NCBI RefSeq assembly: GCF_963576615.1 | Contig: NC_088710.1 | Location: forward strand, 2,770,001-2,834,000 | Length of the DNA stretch: 64,000 nt | DNA from: Watersipora subatra | Lineage: Eukaryota; Bryozoa; Gymnolaemata; Cheilostomatida; Watersiporidae | Reading direction: 5' to 3' | Shown here: positions 42,101 through 54,100 of the stretch, piece by piece | How the letters are laid out: every line of letters begins with the position of its first letter | Numbering within the stretch: the first letter of the stretch is position 1 | Translations under genes and position numbers: made by a program | The notes under the pieces: generated by a model | Databases searched by the model: none | What the model was told of the DNA's origin: nothing | The model's input: only the letters and a program-made list of their open reading frames with translations

Positions 42101-45100
42101 AACGCGTTAACAATGCAAACAGTCCAGCATAAAAATACTTCGTTTGTGATCTAAACTAAACTATGGAAAAGTTATAGCAAAATTAATTATCAAGAAATGA
42201 TCCAAAGTGTTTCACAGGTGCAAGTTACGCTAGTGGCTTTTATATATCTGTTACTAGTGAATATTTGTTTGTATATATACATGATTGCTTGTGTGAGGGA
42301 ACCCCTGTCACCATCGTTGTTTGACTGCCAATATTAGATGATACTAGTGTGGGTCAGAGATGAGTATATAATCAACTATAAGTCAACTATATACTGGTAT
42401 TATACATTGTTAATATTATTAAAATTGTTAACACATTTTATATATAAATATAATCAACTATATAAACTGTAAACAGTCTCGGATATGTCGGTTTTATCCT
42501 CACCGCGGTAGACTATCGTGTTTATTTTGAAGCGATAAATCAACGACCTGTCAGACAATGCAACCAAACTGCTTTATAGTTTAGTACGAAGCTATGAATT
42601 ATTTTTATACGTTATATTTTACTCCCACCACCAAACTAGTCGGTGTAATGCTTTTTCTATTATCTTAGTTTGCGTTGGTAAAAAATACAGTATGAAATGA
42701 GTTCCTCTAAGATAGTCTATATTCTACAAGCTGACTAGTGTACTTATGCTAATGTATACTGTGGTGCTAGCACACACCCTAGGTGGGTTGTGGGCTGTGG
42801 GTTGTCTTATGAATAGTCGATAGCTAGTGAGAAATGTTAGAAACTACATGTATGTCTAACTAGACTAGCATTTGTTTTGTTTCAGTAACCATGGTTTTGA
42901 GGTAATTACTAGTACTAGCACCCTGACAGCCTCTTGTGCCATGAGAGATCATCAGGTGTAATAAGTATGTGTACAGTTATTCCCTATACACAAAGGTGGC
43001 TCAGATAGCAGTGTGCCTGGTTGCTAAGCCGAATGTCCCAGTTCGAATCCCTTGCGATGTAATCCTTTTTCTTAATGAATTTAGCAGCTTCGGATGAACG
43101 CATACGGTTCCTATTATAGTAAAGATTTAAAGTGACCTAACTTTAGCCAAGGTCATATGACAGGCTACCTTGTACAATATCATGTTATATATCTAGAGAT
43201 GCCGCAACCTTGTCTCATCACAGTAAATTTCTCATATGACAGCTATGTATAATGGTGACAGGTAAAGCACCTTAAAGGCTTTTTACTCCGGCGAGATGTG
43301 ACAGAGGTGAACCAGTGTGTGGAGAAGAAAGATTTGGTGGAGCTGATTCTCTTGAAGGTAGACAGTCCATCATATCGGCAGCGGGTAGAACAGGAAGCAG
43401 GCAGAACTGCAGAATTGCTGGTAAGACCACAAGTTATTCCATAGGGTTATTGCTAGATCAAACAACAAATATCTACGTATATTGTGTATAAGCCTCAAAA
43501 TTGTTTATGATGCCGCTGATCAAAGGTCATGAACTCTTAAAATATTCAACAGCTTTAACAGTATACCAACATTGTGTCATATGTCAACAGGTAGTATTAC
43601 TAGTCTAAAATTGTTTTCTCAAGGCCAGCGCACTGTAGTAAATACGATATGAATTTGTTGGCATTTGCTCTGTAGCTGCCCTAGAGGTGATGACCTGCTG
43701 CCTATCGTGATTGGTTCATTGGTTGTCAGTATGTATAAACCTAAGAAAAAGTAATTTTATTTAAAATATTAACCTGGTCACTTGAAAATAAAACGAAGAG
43801 TTCCAAAATAAAATTGTTTAAAAGATAAAATTATGCCAAAATATTTCATTTACATTACAAACTTCATATTATAAATTGGCATCCATCAATGGTAAAGTTT
43901 TATTTGACCTTTCTGCCCTTGGTATACTTTGCAAAGCTGTTGCTAGTTGAAGCATTTTGCTTACCATTTGTCTGACCTTGGCAGCATCCATTCTCATTTT
44001 ATCATTTGCATGATCCTCCTTTGTACAATTTAATACATACTGCCATTCATGAATGTGAATGCAAAAAGTCGTATGCTGCTTAGGAACAGAACGCACAAAA
44101 ACGAATATTTTTGATTTAGCCATCTATGAAATGATGTTAAACTTTAATTGTTACTTGTATCGTTAGCCAGCGGAAGTTTGTCTTCTAACTCATATATACC
44201 AAGGTTATCTAGGTTAATCACTTCCTTTTGCAAAGCCGAACTAAGTATTATATGGTTTTGTGTTTATTTTATTTAAAACTGAGATAAAAGATTGCTGGAC
44301 GAACTTGCAATCGATTCTTTCAAGATTTAAAGTTTTAAAGACTTTCTTTACTGATTTGCAAATTAATAAATCAAAGAGTAGCAAATCGAATAATTAAAAT
44401 GCTACCGATCGTCAAGACTAGAAAGAGGACAACCCCGCAATGGTATTTTGGCCTTCCATTATTTGGCTCTATAAAAATGCTGTTATTTATTCGTTGTTTC
44501 CAGGCTCGACGTGCTGACTTGTCATCAGAACACCTTGAATCAAAATCACCAGCTACAAGCCAGATAGATTCTCAGGTAGGAAGTTCATCTCCAGGCACCC
44601 TGGTAGATCCAGTGCATTCTTCCAGCATGAATCGTGCTTCTTCTCCAAAGTTAGATGCAATGACGCCCTCGGAGGCAGGCCCAGTACCTCTTTTAGAGGT
44701 GGATCCAGTCTCTTCATTAAAGTCAGATCCGGTGACATCCTTGGAGGTAGATCCTGTAAGTTATTTCGGGATGGATCAAGCTCCTTCGCCGATGTTGGAT
44801 CCAGTGACATTATTTGAGGTATATCCAGTACCTCTTTTAGAGGCGGGTCTAGCTTCTAGCGGGTCCGATCCAGTGACACCCTTGGAGGTAGATTCTACCC
44901 CATCTTCATTGATTAACTCATCGACAGTTTCACCAGCAGCTGATCAACGTTCTTCCAAAATAGACACACCTTTTTCATCGGGACTGGATTCCTCGCCTTC
45001 AGCTACAGGCACGTCTTGCACGCAAGAAATGGCAGGAAAAACAGCGTGCTATGTAGAGGTAAGTACTGGTATGACTTTCAGCAGTGTTGGAGGGACACAA

Positions 45101-48100
45101 TGAAGTATTGTTCTTTATAGAGGCCCTCTATACGCTGCACCTTAGTTGATGATGTAATGTTTCTAAATTCTCCTAGCTCTTAGCCCTGACAGCGTATTTA
45201 AGGATGCTGATGTAACCCTTTCACTGCCGTCCATGTACAAGTTTGGCTATCGGCCTATTGCCAGCCATTTTACCAAAAATTGCCCATTTTGCTTCATGGT
45301 ATGTATACAATTTTTTCAACTTCAAACTTTGTCTAGAACACTTTTGTTATATATTTTATTTTGCGAACATATTAAAAAATAGTGCTATGTCAAAAATTCA
45401 ATGTATCTATACTTTGCGCATTACTAAAGCTTTTTTTAAAGCTACGATCGCTTTGAAGCTAAAACGATTCTTTACAATGTTCCTTATTCGTACAAAACTT
45501 TACTTCAATCACCATCAGAGACAGTGCTGTTACTGTACTTATCTGTGAAATCACAAAAATATGAATCGGAATTGGCTATCATGTCATCAACAGAAGTATT
45601 TATCGTTTTTCTAACTCGGAAGGTACTAACAAAACTTACAAAAAAAGTATTCGTTTTTAGGTGGGGAATTCCCAAACAAAAATTTAAAATTGCTCCGTTA
45701 TTTTAGGCTAATTTTATAGAGACATTTTTGGGCAATACTGTCAATACTATGAAAGTCCTCAAGATCGTTGGTTATATTGTCAACAAATAATAAAATTAAG
45801 TTACTAGAAAGTCGCAAAAATGCGTCTATGGCAGTCGCCCATAGAAAATGCATAAATGCGTCTACGGCAGTGAAAGGATTAATTTGGATAGACACAAGCC
45901 ATTTCAAGTTCTATATTAATTTAGTACAACTCCTAAAAGAGTTAGATAACCAAAATCAAATGATAATTGTAGGTACACATGCTAAATTAGGAATGCTTTT
46001 TGGAGTTGCCTTCGCTTATTTAGCTCATTTACAACTCTACATAAACATTGATTCACTCATGGATAGCTACAGCGCATAACAAAGCCTCAAAACTCTTACC
46101 TACCTATTCATTGCTCAAATATAATTTTGAAGTTTTCTGCAGAAATGGATTCTGTCAATCTGCCAAATATTCTCAATACCTTTTTTCCGTGAGGAAACAG
46201 TAACAACTCAGTTTGTGACTAGTGATTTCATGTCATATGGCAGCATTTACTGTAAGTACGTGTTGCAAATTGTCAGCACATTCTGTGTATAGGAATCATA
46301 GTATTTACTGACGCAGGGTTGTGGACTGTTCACTCTCAAATGCCCCTACAAACAGGCTCTAATGTTTATAAGTGCCTTTTAAATCCTTGGTGACTCACCG
46401 ATCTCTTAGTTGTCTCCCCATTTCACTTGTTTGGCTCGCAGTGTCCTCCATCAACCCCTAATGTTATATTAGGGCTCATACTGTAGATATATGGACCTCA
46501 GCTCTCTCTTTCATCTATAATTAGACGTCTTACGCTTGTATACCATTTTAATTAAATAGACTTCTATAATAATTATCATTTTAATCAATAGACGGTGAGA
46601 GCTCATCGATATAAATTGTGTTCCACACGCATACCATTGTCTCTGCAAGTCACCCGGGACTGACTAGCGCTAGCTTCCTTCTATCGGCTGCGTCCTTCAT
46701 GTTTCAAAACGAGAGACGTGTGCTTTTGTTGCTCGTAATTTTTCATCAGGAGTTGTTTCACAAAGGACCCGTTATCCTCGCCTCTCTTACTGACTAATTG
46801 AATGTTATGAATAGCCAGCCGACCGGTGAGATAAAGGAGATTTGTTTTACTGTACTTAGACAGCCCTCTTAGCCTGAAATCCTAGCTTAATTATTGATTA
46901 TTTGCTTGGATTGCCAGAGACCTTCTCTAGCCAGTTCGCAGGCTGCAAGCTTTGTCGCTGCACGTACTAGCTGATTAACTGACGAGTCTGCTCACACGTT
47001 GTACATATCTGCTGTTGAGCGATTTACCTTGCCTTCTTTTCTAGCCATGCGGTGGTCAGACCATGTGGTGCTGCTTTGCCTTTGATATACAGGTCTGCAC
47101 TTACTCTCTACTCTACAAATCGGTGCATTGGATTTGTTAGTTTCCTATTCTGTTGGTTTGGGTTTCTTCTATTGTAGATTCAAAATCACAATTTAGAGTT
47201 AGTCCTATTTTTATTTCAGTCAAGTTATCTATTGTTTCTTGGTCTGTGCCAGTTTTATATCCAGGAAGATGAGCGTAGGTACAAAACTAAAGATTGTCAA
47301 CTTTGGCTAAAAGTCATGTGTTCTTATCCTTGCGCTGTCGACTGCCGCTGTAGATTACCTTTGTCGGCTATCACAGCTGCCTACTGCTGCCGGCTAATAA
47401 AGCTCCTACTCATCTATCATTCTCTTTACTTGCATAGCTTCTATAACATTTCTGACATTTTACGACATTTGGTTGGCCAAAAATGGAATCATATACGCTC
47501 TTTAGGTTATCTTTCAGTTTGACTGCTTCTCTTTCATTGTCCCATCTCAATTGCGTCAAGGCATTTATTGGCGTAGATGCCAGACAGGAAACAAATACAA
47601 AAAAGTGGCAAGCAAAATTTTGGGAGTTTAGTTTTTATTGCGAGTGTTTATTGTACTCTTTTTTCTAGGCCAATCAGAGAGTGCATCCTGCAGAGGATTC
47701 CAGCTCTACTCCCTCTGTTGTCGACTCACCAACAGTTAATGTGACTCACTCAGGGAACACCGACAGCGGTTTATCATTACCGAGGACTGTCGCTGGTGAT
47801 ACTAAGCAGGTCTGTTCTCTACCAGCCAATCCGTATAAAATACTGGCCATGTATGTAATCACCCGCCCCTCTTTAATCTCAAGAACTTTTGACATTCTAC
47901 TATCAGACAGGTTATTAGACTCTTATCACCAGTTTATGACCTCGTTCTTCATCCCGTGTACGTCTAAGCGGTCTTTATAGTATAGTTACTCTAGTACAAG
48001 ATATTATGTAGCCCTCTGAGCAGCCATTTTAAAAATCCACCAGTAGGTTTAGATCATTGCTTTCACGAGAAGGTGTTACGCACGCACAGGTACTCATTTG

Positions 48101-51100
48101 ATCTACTTACAAAGCCTTCCCGTGATTAATCCAACAGAAGCATTGCAAGGTCAGTTCTATAGTGACTGTCAGCTTGCAATGAGTGCCGAGTGGCTGTACG
48201 AGTGGCCGGGTTCGAATCCCGTACGAAGCCATCTTTTCCCCAACCTCCAATCATTGCTTTGTATGGACACGACTATTACTGTGGTAAATGTTATCCTGAT
48301 GATATCAAATGAAGCAATATTTCTCAGGATAATCTTATCATGTAAAAGTTTATCAAATTATTTCAACTGTTCTAGTCTGACTTCAGTCTCACATACTGAT
48401 GAGGATTCAGTAAATTGTCTAGTACATCTAATGTAGTCATTAGTGTTTCCTTTTCTTGTGTCAGCAGACTGATCTTGTTATAGCACACTTGGTTATGGCT
48501 TCCCTTCTGCAAGTCACCCCTTCTGCAAGTCACCCCTTCTGCAGGTCATCCCTTCTGCAGGTCATCCCTTCTGCAAGTCATCCCTTCTGCAGGTCGATGC
48601 ATCACCTTCCTAATGGTGATCTTCTGTAACACAAGTCAGCTTGAATAGAAACCTTGTAGCTTGTTTCAGGTACAATGGTACCTTCGGACCTTATCTTGTC
48701 TCATTAGCGAGCACACTCCTCAATATTTGACCATCACTTCATATTATATATTTAAAATGAATTTATTTTTAAAAAGCACACAACTAAAACACTGCAAGAG
48801 TAAAATCATGTCGGGGACGGTTAGACCAATAGAGCAGGGATTAGAACAGAACTCTGCTAACATTTCAGATTATTAGTAGTGACTAACAGCCCTAGTAGCT
48901 GTCTGACAAGGAGTCTTTGACTACAGCTGATATTAGAGTTGCTTCTCCTGCAGTACTAGCTGCAGACTAAGAATAGATATGACTGCTACAGTCTGTCCTC
49001 AGCTCCTTTAACCCAGTTGTTGAGTAGTGGAATTAATTCCTCATGCGCTGAAATGAGTTTTGTAATGAGATCATAGCCATTTATCATAAACAATAGTATA
49101 TACCCTCTGCTTTCCACACTCTCTGTTCACCCTAAAGATATGTTAGCAGGCTCCGTATAATCAGATCCTCCAATCACAATCCTGGTGCTAGCTTCTCTAA
49201 CCTGCTCTACCCACTATAACTCTCCTAATTTCGTGCTATTTAGTTCGGTCTACTACACTTCAGCCCACGATGTCTTTTGTATTATGGTACTATATAAAGT
49301 TATAGGGAAATGCATATTGATTTATACCTGCAGCAGATATGTTATTAAACTAGAAGCCGGAGCCTGACAGTTATATCTATGTTGGTATCCTGAGTGTATA
49401 TCTATATCATAGCATATCTTTCCGACCAATAATGAATGCTTGTCTCCTGTAACCTGATATCACTAAGCTGACTAGACTAAGTACTGCTTATTACTGGTTC
49501 TGGTGAATAGCCACATGAAGGTCAATGTTAACCTCTGTTTTTTTTATTTAATGGTGAAGCATGAAACAGTTTGTGACAATGCAAGGAGTCGTGCTGAAAG
49601 ATTCTATCTACAGGGGGTCTTCAACTTACAATGTTGATCTGTCCTTGAGACGCGGTGTAACTCGGATTTCAGTTCGAGTCTGAACATCCTGAACAAATTA
49701 CTCTGCAGTCTTACTAATATCTAGTTTCACCTACATAATGATGGTCTTTTTCTCCTTTGATGCATTACCATCAGAAAAATCTATCTTCAGAGTCGCAGTG
49801 AAGGTCAAGGAATTTAAAAAAACAGTTAACAGGTGACAGAGTGAGAACCGGCAGGCACAACCAAAATGGTGTATCAGTGAAACTGGGTGACGCACTGATG
49901 TTCGTTTATCCCCTGTGCGTTGAATGCATAGACCTACTAACTATACTTTAATAATTAATAGTAATAGTATAGTTCATAGGTCTATGGTTGAATGCTCGTT
50001 CACAATTGCTTTCGACGCAAATACGAAACTACTTTAAATTTTATTTTAGATAAGTTCATGGGGCATATTCGTAATCTCAAAACAGAATAAGTTGAGATCG
50101 TTGTAACTCGAGGACTTCCTGTGCAGGATTAGTCATCTGCTGTCGAAACACGACGATCAGAGGGTCAAATTCGAACTCTTGAGCTCCATCTATGGCGTGG
50201 AAAACACCTATACTCACAGAATAAATATTTTTTCGACTTCCTCTCCGGGGTCATGTTTTTTAGTAAGATTTTACCAAAGTACTTGCGAAATATGATTTCA
50301 TGCAAAGGTTATGGGAATGATACCTTGACACATCGGAGGTGCAACCTTTGATAGTCTAGTCTCCTGAGAGAACCACAATCAAAGTTAGTATGGGGCTCAC
50401 CGATTTATATCGAGGGCTGGTAATCTTCAACGCATCAATAATAGCATATTAAACTATGGGCGAGTAGCGAAGAGTAATGAAAACTTTGTAATATTCCTAT
50501 ACTAGCATCAATCATTCGTACTCTGTTAAATAATTATATATTCCTCTATAAACGTATTGCATCTCTTATAGAGTGATGAAATATAATGGTGGGAGAATGT
50601 CGTATGAGGGACTGCATTTTCGGATCTCTGAAGGCTAATCTGCGCAGTTTACATAAAAAGTTCGCAAAAGTTTGACGAATTAATACATACATTGTATATG
50701 TAATAATGTAATATATAGTTAATTAATATTAATACATATGCAAGAATATTATATGTAGTTAATTAATGTATATAATTATATATATATTTCTCTTAATATG
50801 TCTGTGGATCTGTCATTCCGGCTATAGTTATAGCATACGCTGATTATTATACCGATGCAACCATGCGTTACGATGCCCCTGTTAAGAAATGTTTTTGTGA
50901 GGTTCGATTACTATATCTAGGGTCATGGCCAATTCTTCTCGCGCGGACAATTATATTGTTTCCGTATCGTCGTATTTAAAGTTTTGATGGATAGCTCCTG
51001 GTGGAACAGTAATCTTTTTTATACACACACTTCTATGCAAGAATTGTTATTAATAATTCTATATATTCAGGATTTTTATTTTTTTTCTCAATTCCTATTA

Positions 51101-54100
51101 ATTGTATCATTACTGAATCATCTCATATTATAATCGTAGCAAAACAGACCTAAGTTAGCTATCACTTGCTAATTATTTCACATTTACATTTAAACACTTT
51201 TATAGTTGTTTTATTTTTTTTAATTTATTAATATTTTAATTTTAATTTGACACGCATGAAAAATTTCCCCTCATGATATGAAGTTTAAAAGTTGTTTGAC
51301 AAAGTTTGAAAATCTCTACAGTTTTTATTTTCTCTCTTAATTTATTTCAATTACACAAAACACTTTGCTCATGATATGTAGTTTGAAAGTTAAAATGGCA
51401 AATGTTGTTAAGTGTTAAATTTAAATCAATTTTCTGACCAAAGACTTTTTTATTACCCGGGCAACGCCGGGTAGTGCAGCTATTTATACTGCAGTACCAG
51501 GTAGTGCCTGGTATTTATACATATAATTACGTGAAAATGCTGTTGGAATGCTTAAACATTGTTGTTAAAAGTTTCATTCTTCCTCATAGTTTCGGTAATA
51601 ATAATAATATGGTGAGGAAAGTAATTCTTTTTTTGGTTTTTTCTAAAATTGAATTTCTTGTTGATTGACCAGTATAAATTGAAATTGGTGAAACAGTGAG
51701 ATTTACACTCTGATCTGGACCTGTTTGTTTCTCAAATACATTCATGCCTCGGCATACGAGTTTCGCTTGCCAGATATTTCCTTTTTATATTGGAGCAGAT
51801 ACTCCCATGACAAGGCATTATAGCCCATTAAATTTGTTCCATAATTTTGTATACAGCACTAAGTACTTCAACTTTATATATATAGCATTGGAACAAATAC
51901 TACATGTATATATAACTATGGAAAAATCTTAATAAAAAATTTAATTTTTATGCAAATAAAGTAATTATCAGTAATATGGTTTATTTTTACCAGTTGAAAC
52001 ATGCAAATTGATATGGAGTCTTAGTGATTTAGGTAATGGATGGTGCATAGGTGGAGGTCCTGATAGAAATATGGAAGTAGTCTTGAACTTTAAATTGAAA
52101 TACTTCATGTGTAAGAATATAATTGAAATACTGGTAATTCATGTGTAAGAATATAATTGAAATACTGGTAATTCATGTGTAAGAATATAATTGAAATACT
52201 GGTAATTCATGTGTAAGAAACTAAGTCGATGGAGTGATAGTCAAGACAAATACATTGTGTCTTTATGGTCACTCTGGTTTTACGTTAAGGAAGAGGTCAA
52301 GGAGGTGTAGTACTGGGTAGTTAAAGGGCCTAGGTAGAGGGGGATATTATAGAGGTATTTATAGAGTTATTATGGAGTTGGTTCCATTTAGAAACTTAGA
52401 CTACATAGAAATTAAATTCATATTTTTGTGTTTTTTTTATTATTTATTACACTATATCTTAAATTACCATTTTTGGTCACTTCAATTTTGACTTTCTTGT
52501 TTTGCATTATTTTTTCTCCACAAAGTATTTTAAATTTAATACTTTATTTGTAAGGAAAGCATTGCTTTCTTCCTTCTTGCTTACTATCACTCGCACTACC
52601 CTTCGTATGATTTATCATTTTAAAATTAAAAATGGACGACAGGAAGCGCTGTTTAATATTATTCAAATGTCATGAAGAACCAATGCGAAGCAGAACATCT
52701 GTATCGATGTACATATTGCAATGCATGATAATACTCTGGATGTCATACAATTACTTCAGGCGTCAAATCAGATGTTTGCTACGATTTTACCTTGCATGTT
52801 GAAAATATGTCAAGGTGAGGTCTAAGGTAGGATAGCATGAGGCATGCGTACCAAGTTGTATTTCTCTCATGAACTGAAAAGTATGCGCAACTTCTCCGAG
52901 ACACTTGATACCTTATTAAATGGCTAAGTAGTCTCTTGGTATCATTCCTGTATGCTGAGGCTTTATGATTTTATGCAAGTTATCGGGTAGCCTTGCTAAG
53001 GAGCGTGTGAGATACCAGGTCAGTTCTGGTAGCCATTCTTGTCTCTCTCATTTGGATACTAGGAAAGGGTAAATTACGTTAGATTTTGAAATATGTTTCG
53101 TAGTTGAAGATGATCAAGTTTTGTCGGTTTTAATCTTGAAACATCCTGGCGGTAAGATCACCTCAAACACCAAAAACGATCACAAATAATAATGAGCTGT
53201 TTTTTCAATGAGGCGATTTTAGATCGAAGATTTGCTTCTCCGACCTGAGCACTTGAACGGATGATCTGAACGATGAATGGTTCTGAAGAACACATCTGAC
53301 TAATTTTTTTTATGAATTAACTTCATGTAAGCAATTTACATAGCTGTGGTTTGGGGTTTGTAGAAGATATACGGTATTATAGTCATTAATTAGTATGATG
53401 CTGTTCCATTGTTTGTGTGCTATCCCATTACCCAAACCTCTGTCACAATATTTCCAACCCTTGGGCGTATTGGGACAAGTGAACCATTTTTTTAAACGCT
53501 GCGTTCTAGGTTCACACAACGTTCTTAATTGCGTACAAGATAAGGGCAAGATAAACCATACGTTATTATAACCTACTGCGGCATGAAATCTAGCTGCCAC
53601 TGTTTATATACACGGTTTGTATATATACAAACTACATGTACGTATATAAACAGAGGTAACCAGCACTCAAACAGCAAGGATATATATACTCCGCTTATAT
53701 AGTTTGTTGACTTAACAGCCAGAAAGGAATACTCTGTTAGTATTTAGACTAGTAGTGTAAAGGAGATCTTATAAACATATAGCTAGTTGTTCTAATTGAT
53801 TATATCGAGGATACGCATGCAGGCGCACAGGCTAAAAATAGCTTGGATTTACGTAAGAATTAATTGGCTTTTTGCGACAAGCAATGCAGAAAAACAATGT
53901 CTTCTGTGTCAAGGGTAGGGAATTACTGTCTTAAAGTTTGTAACGAGGTGAGTGCATGGGTGTAATAGGACACATGGTATAAGCTTTGTCTGTGATATGG
54001 TTTAAAAATCTAACCAGTGCTCATAAAAAACAACATCTACCGATTATATCTCAGTTATTTGTGATGTTTGCAGCTTCTCATTAGCTTCAACCAATTTTTA

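Larger units (their letters stand above)
39476..43261. other. RNF34 intron 2
   Basis: A 3.8-kb intron. It holds a repeat at 40588-40725 and a partial tRNA-like retroposon piece at 42960-43100; no exon seen. Confidence 0.6.

Noticed and set aside
48185-48235. tRNA-Leu/Ser-like gene
   Set aside because: Only the TpsiC arm is perfect; the length and other arms do not make a cloverleaf.
51744-51932. 62-codon frame beginning at CCTCGGCATACGAG
   Set aside because: The start is a Tc1/mariner-like end fragment; the peptide is low-complexity and unsupported.
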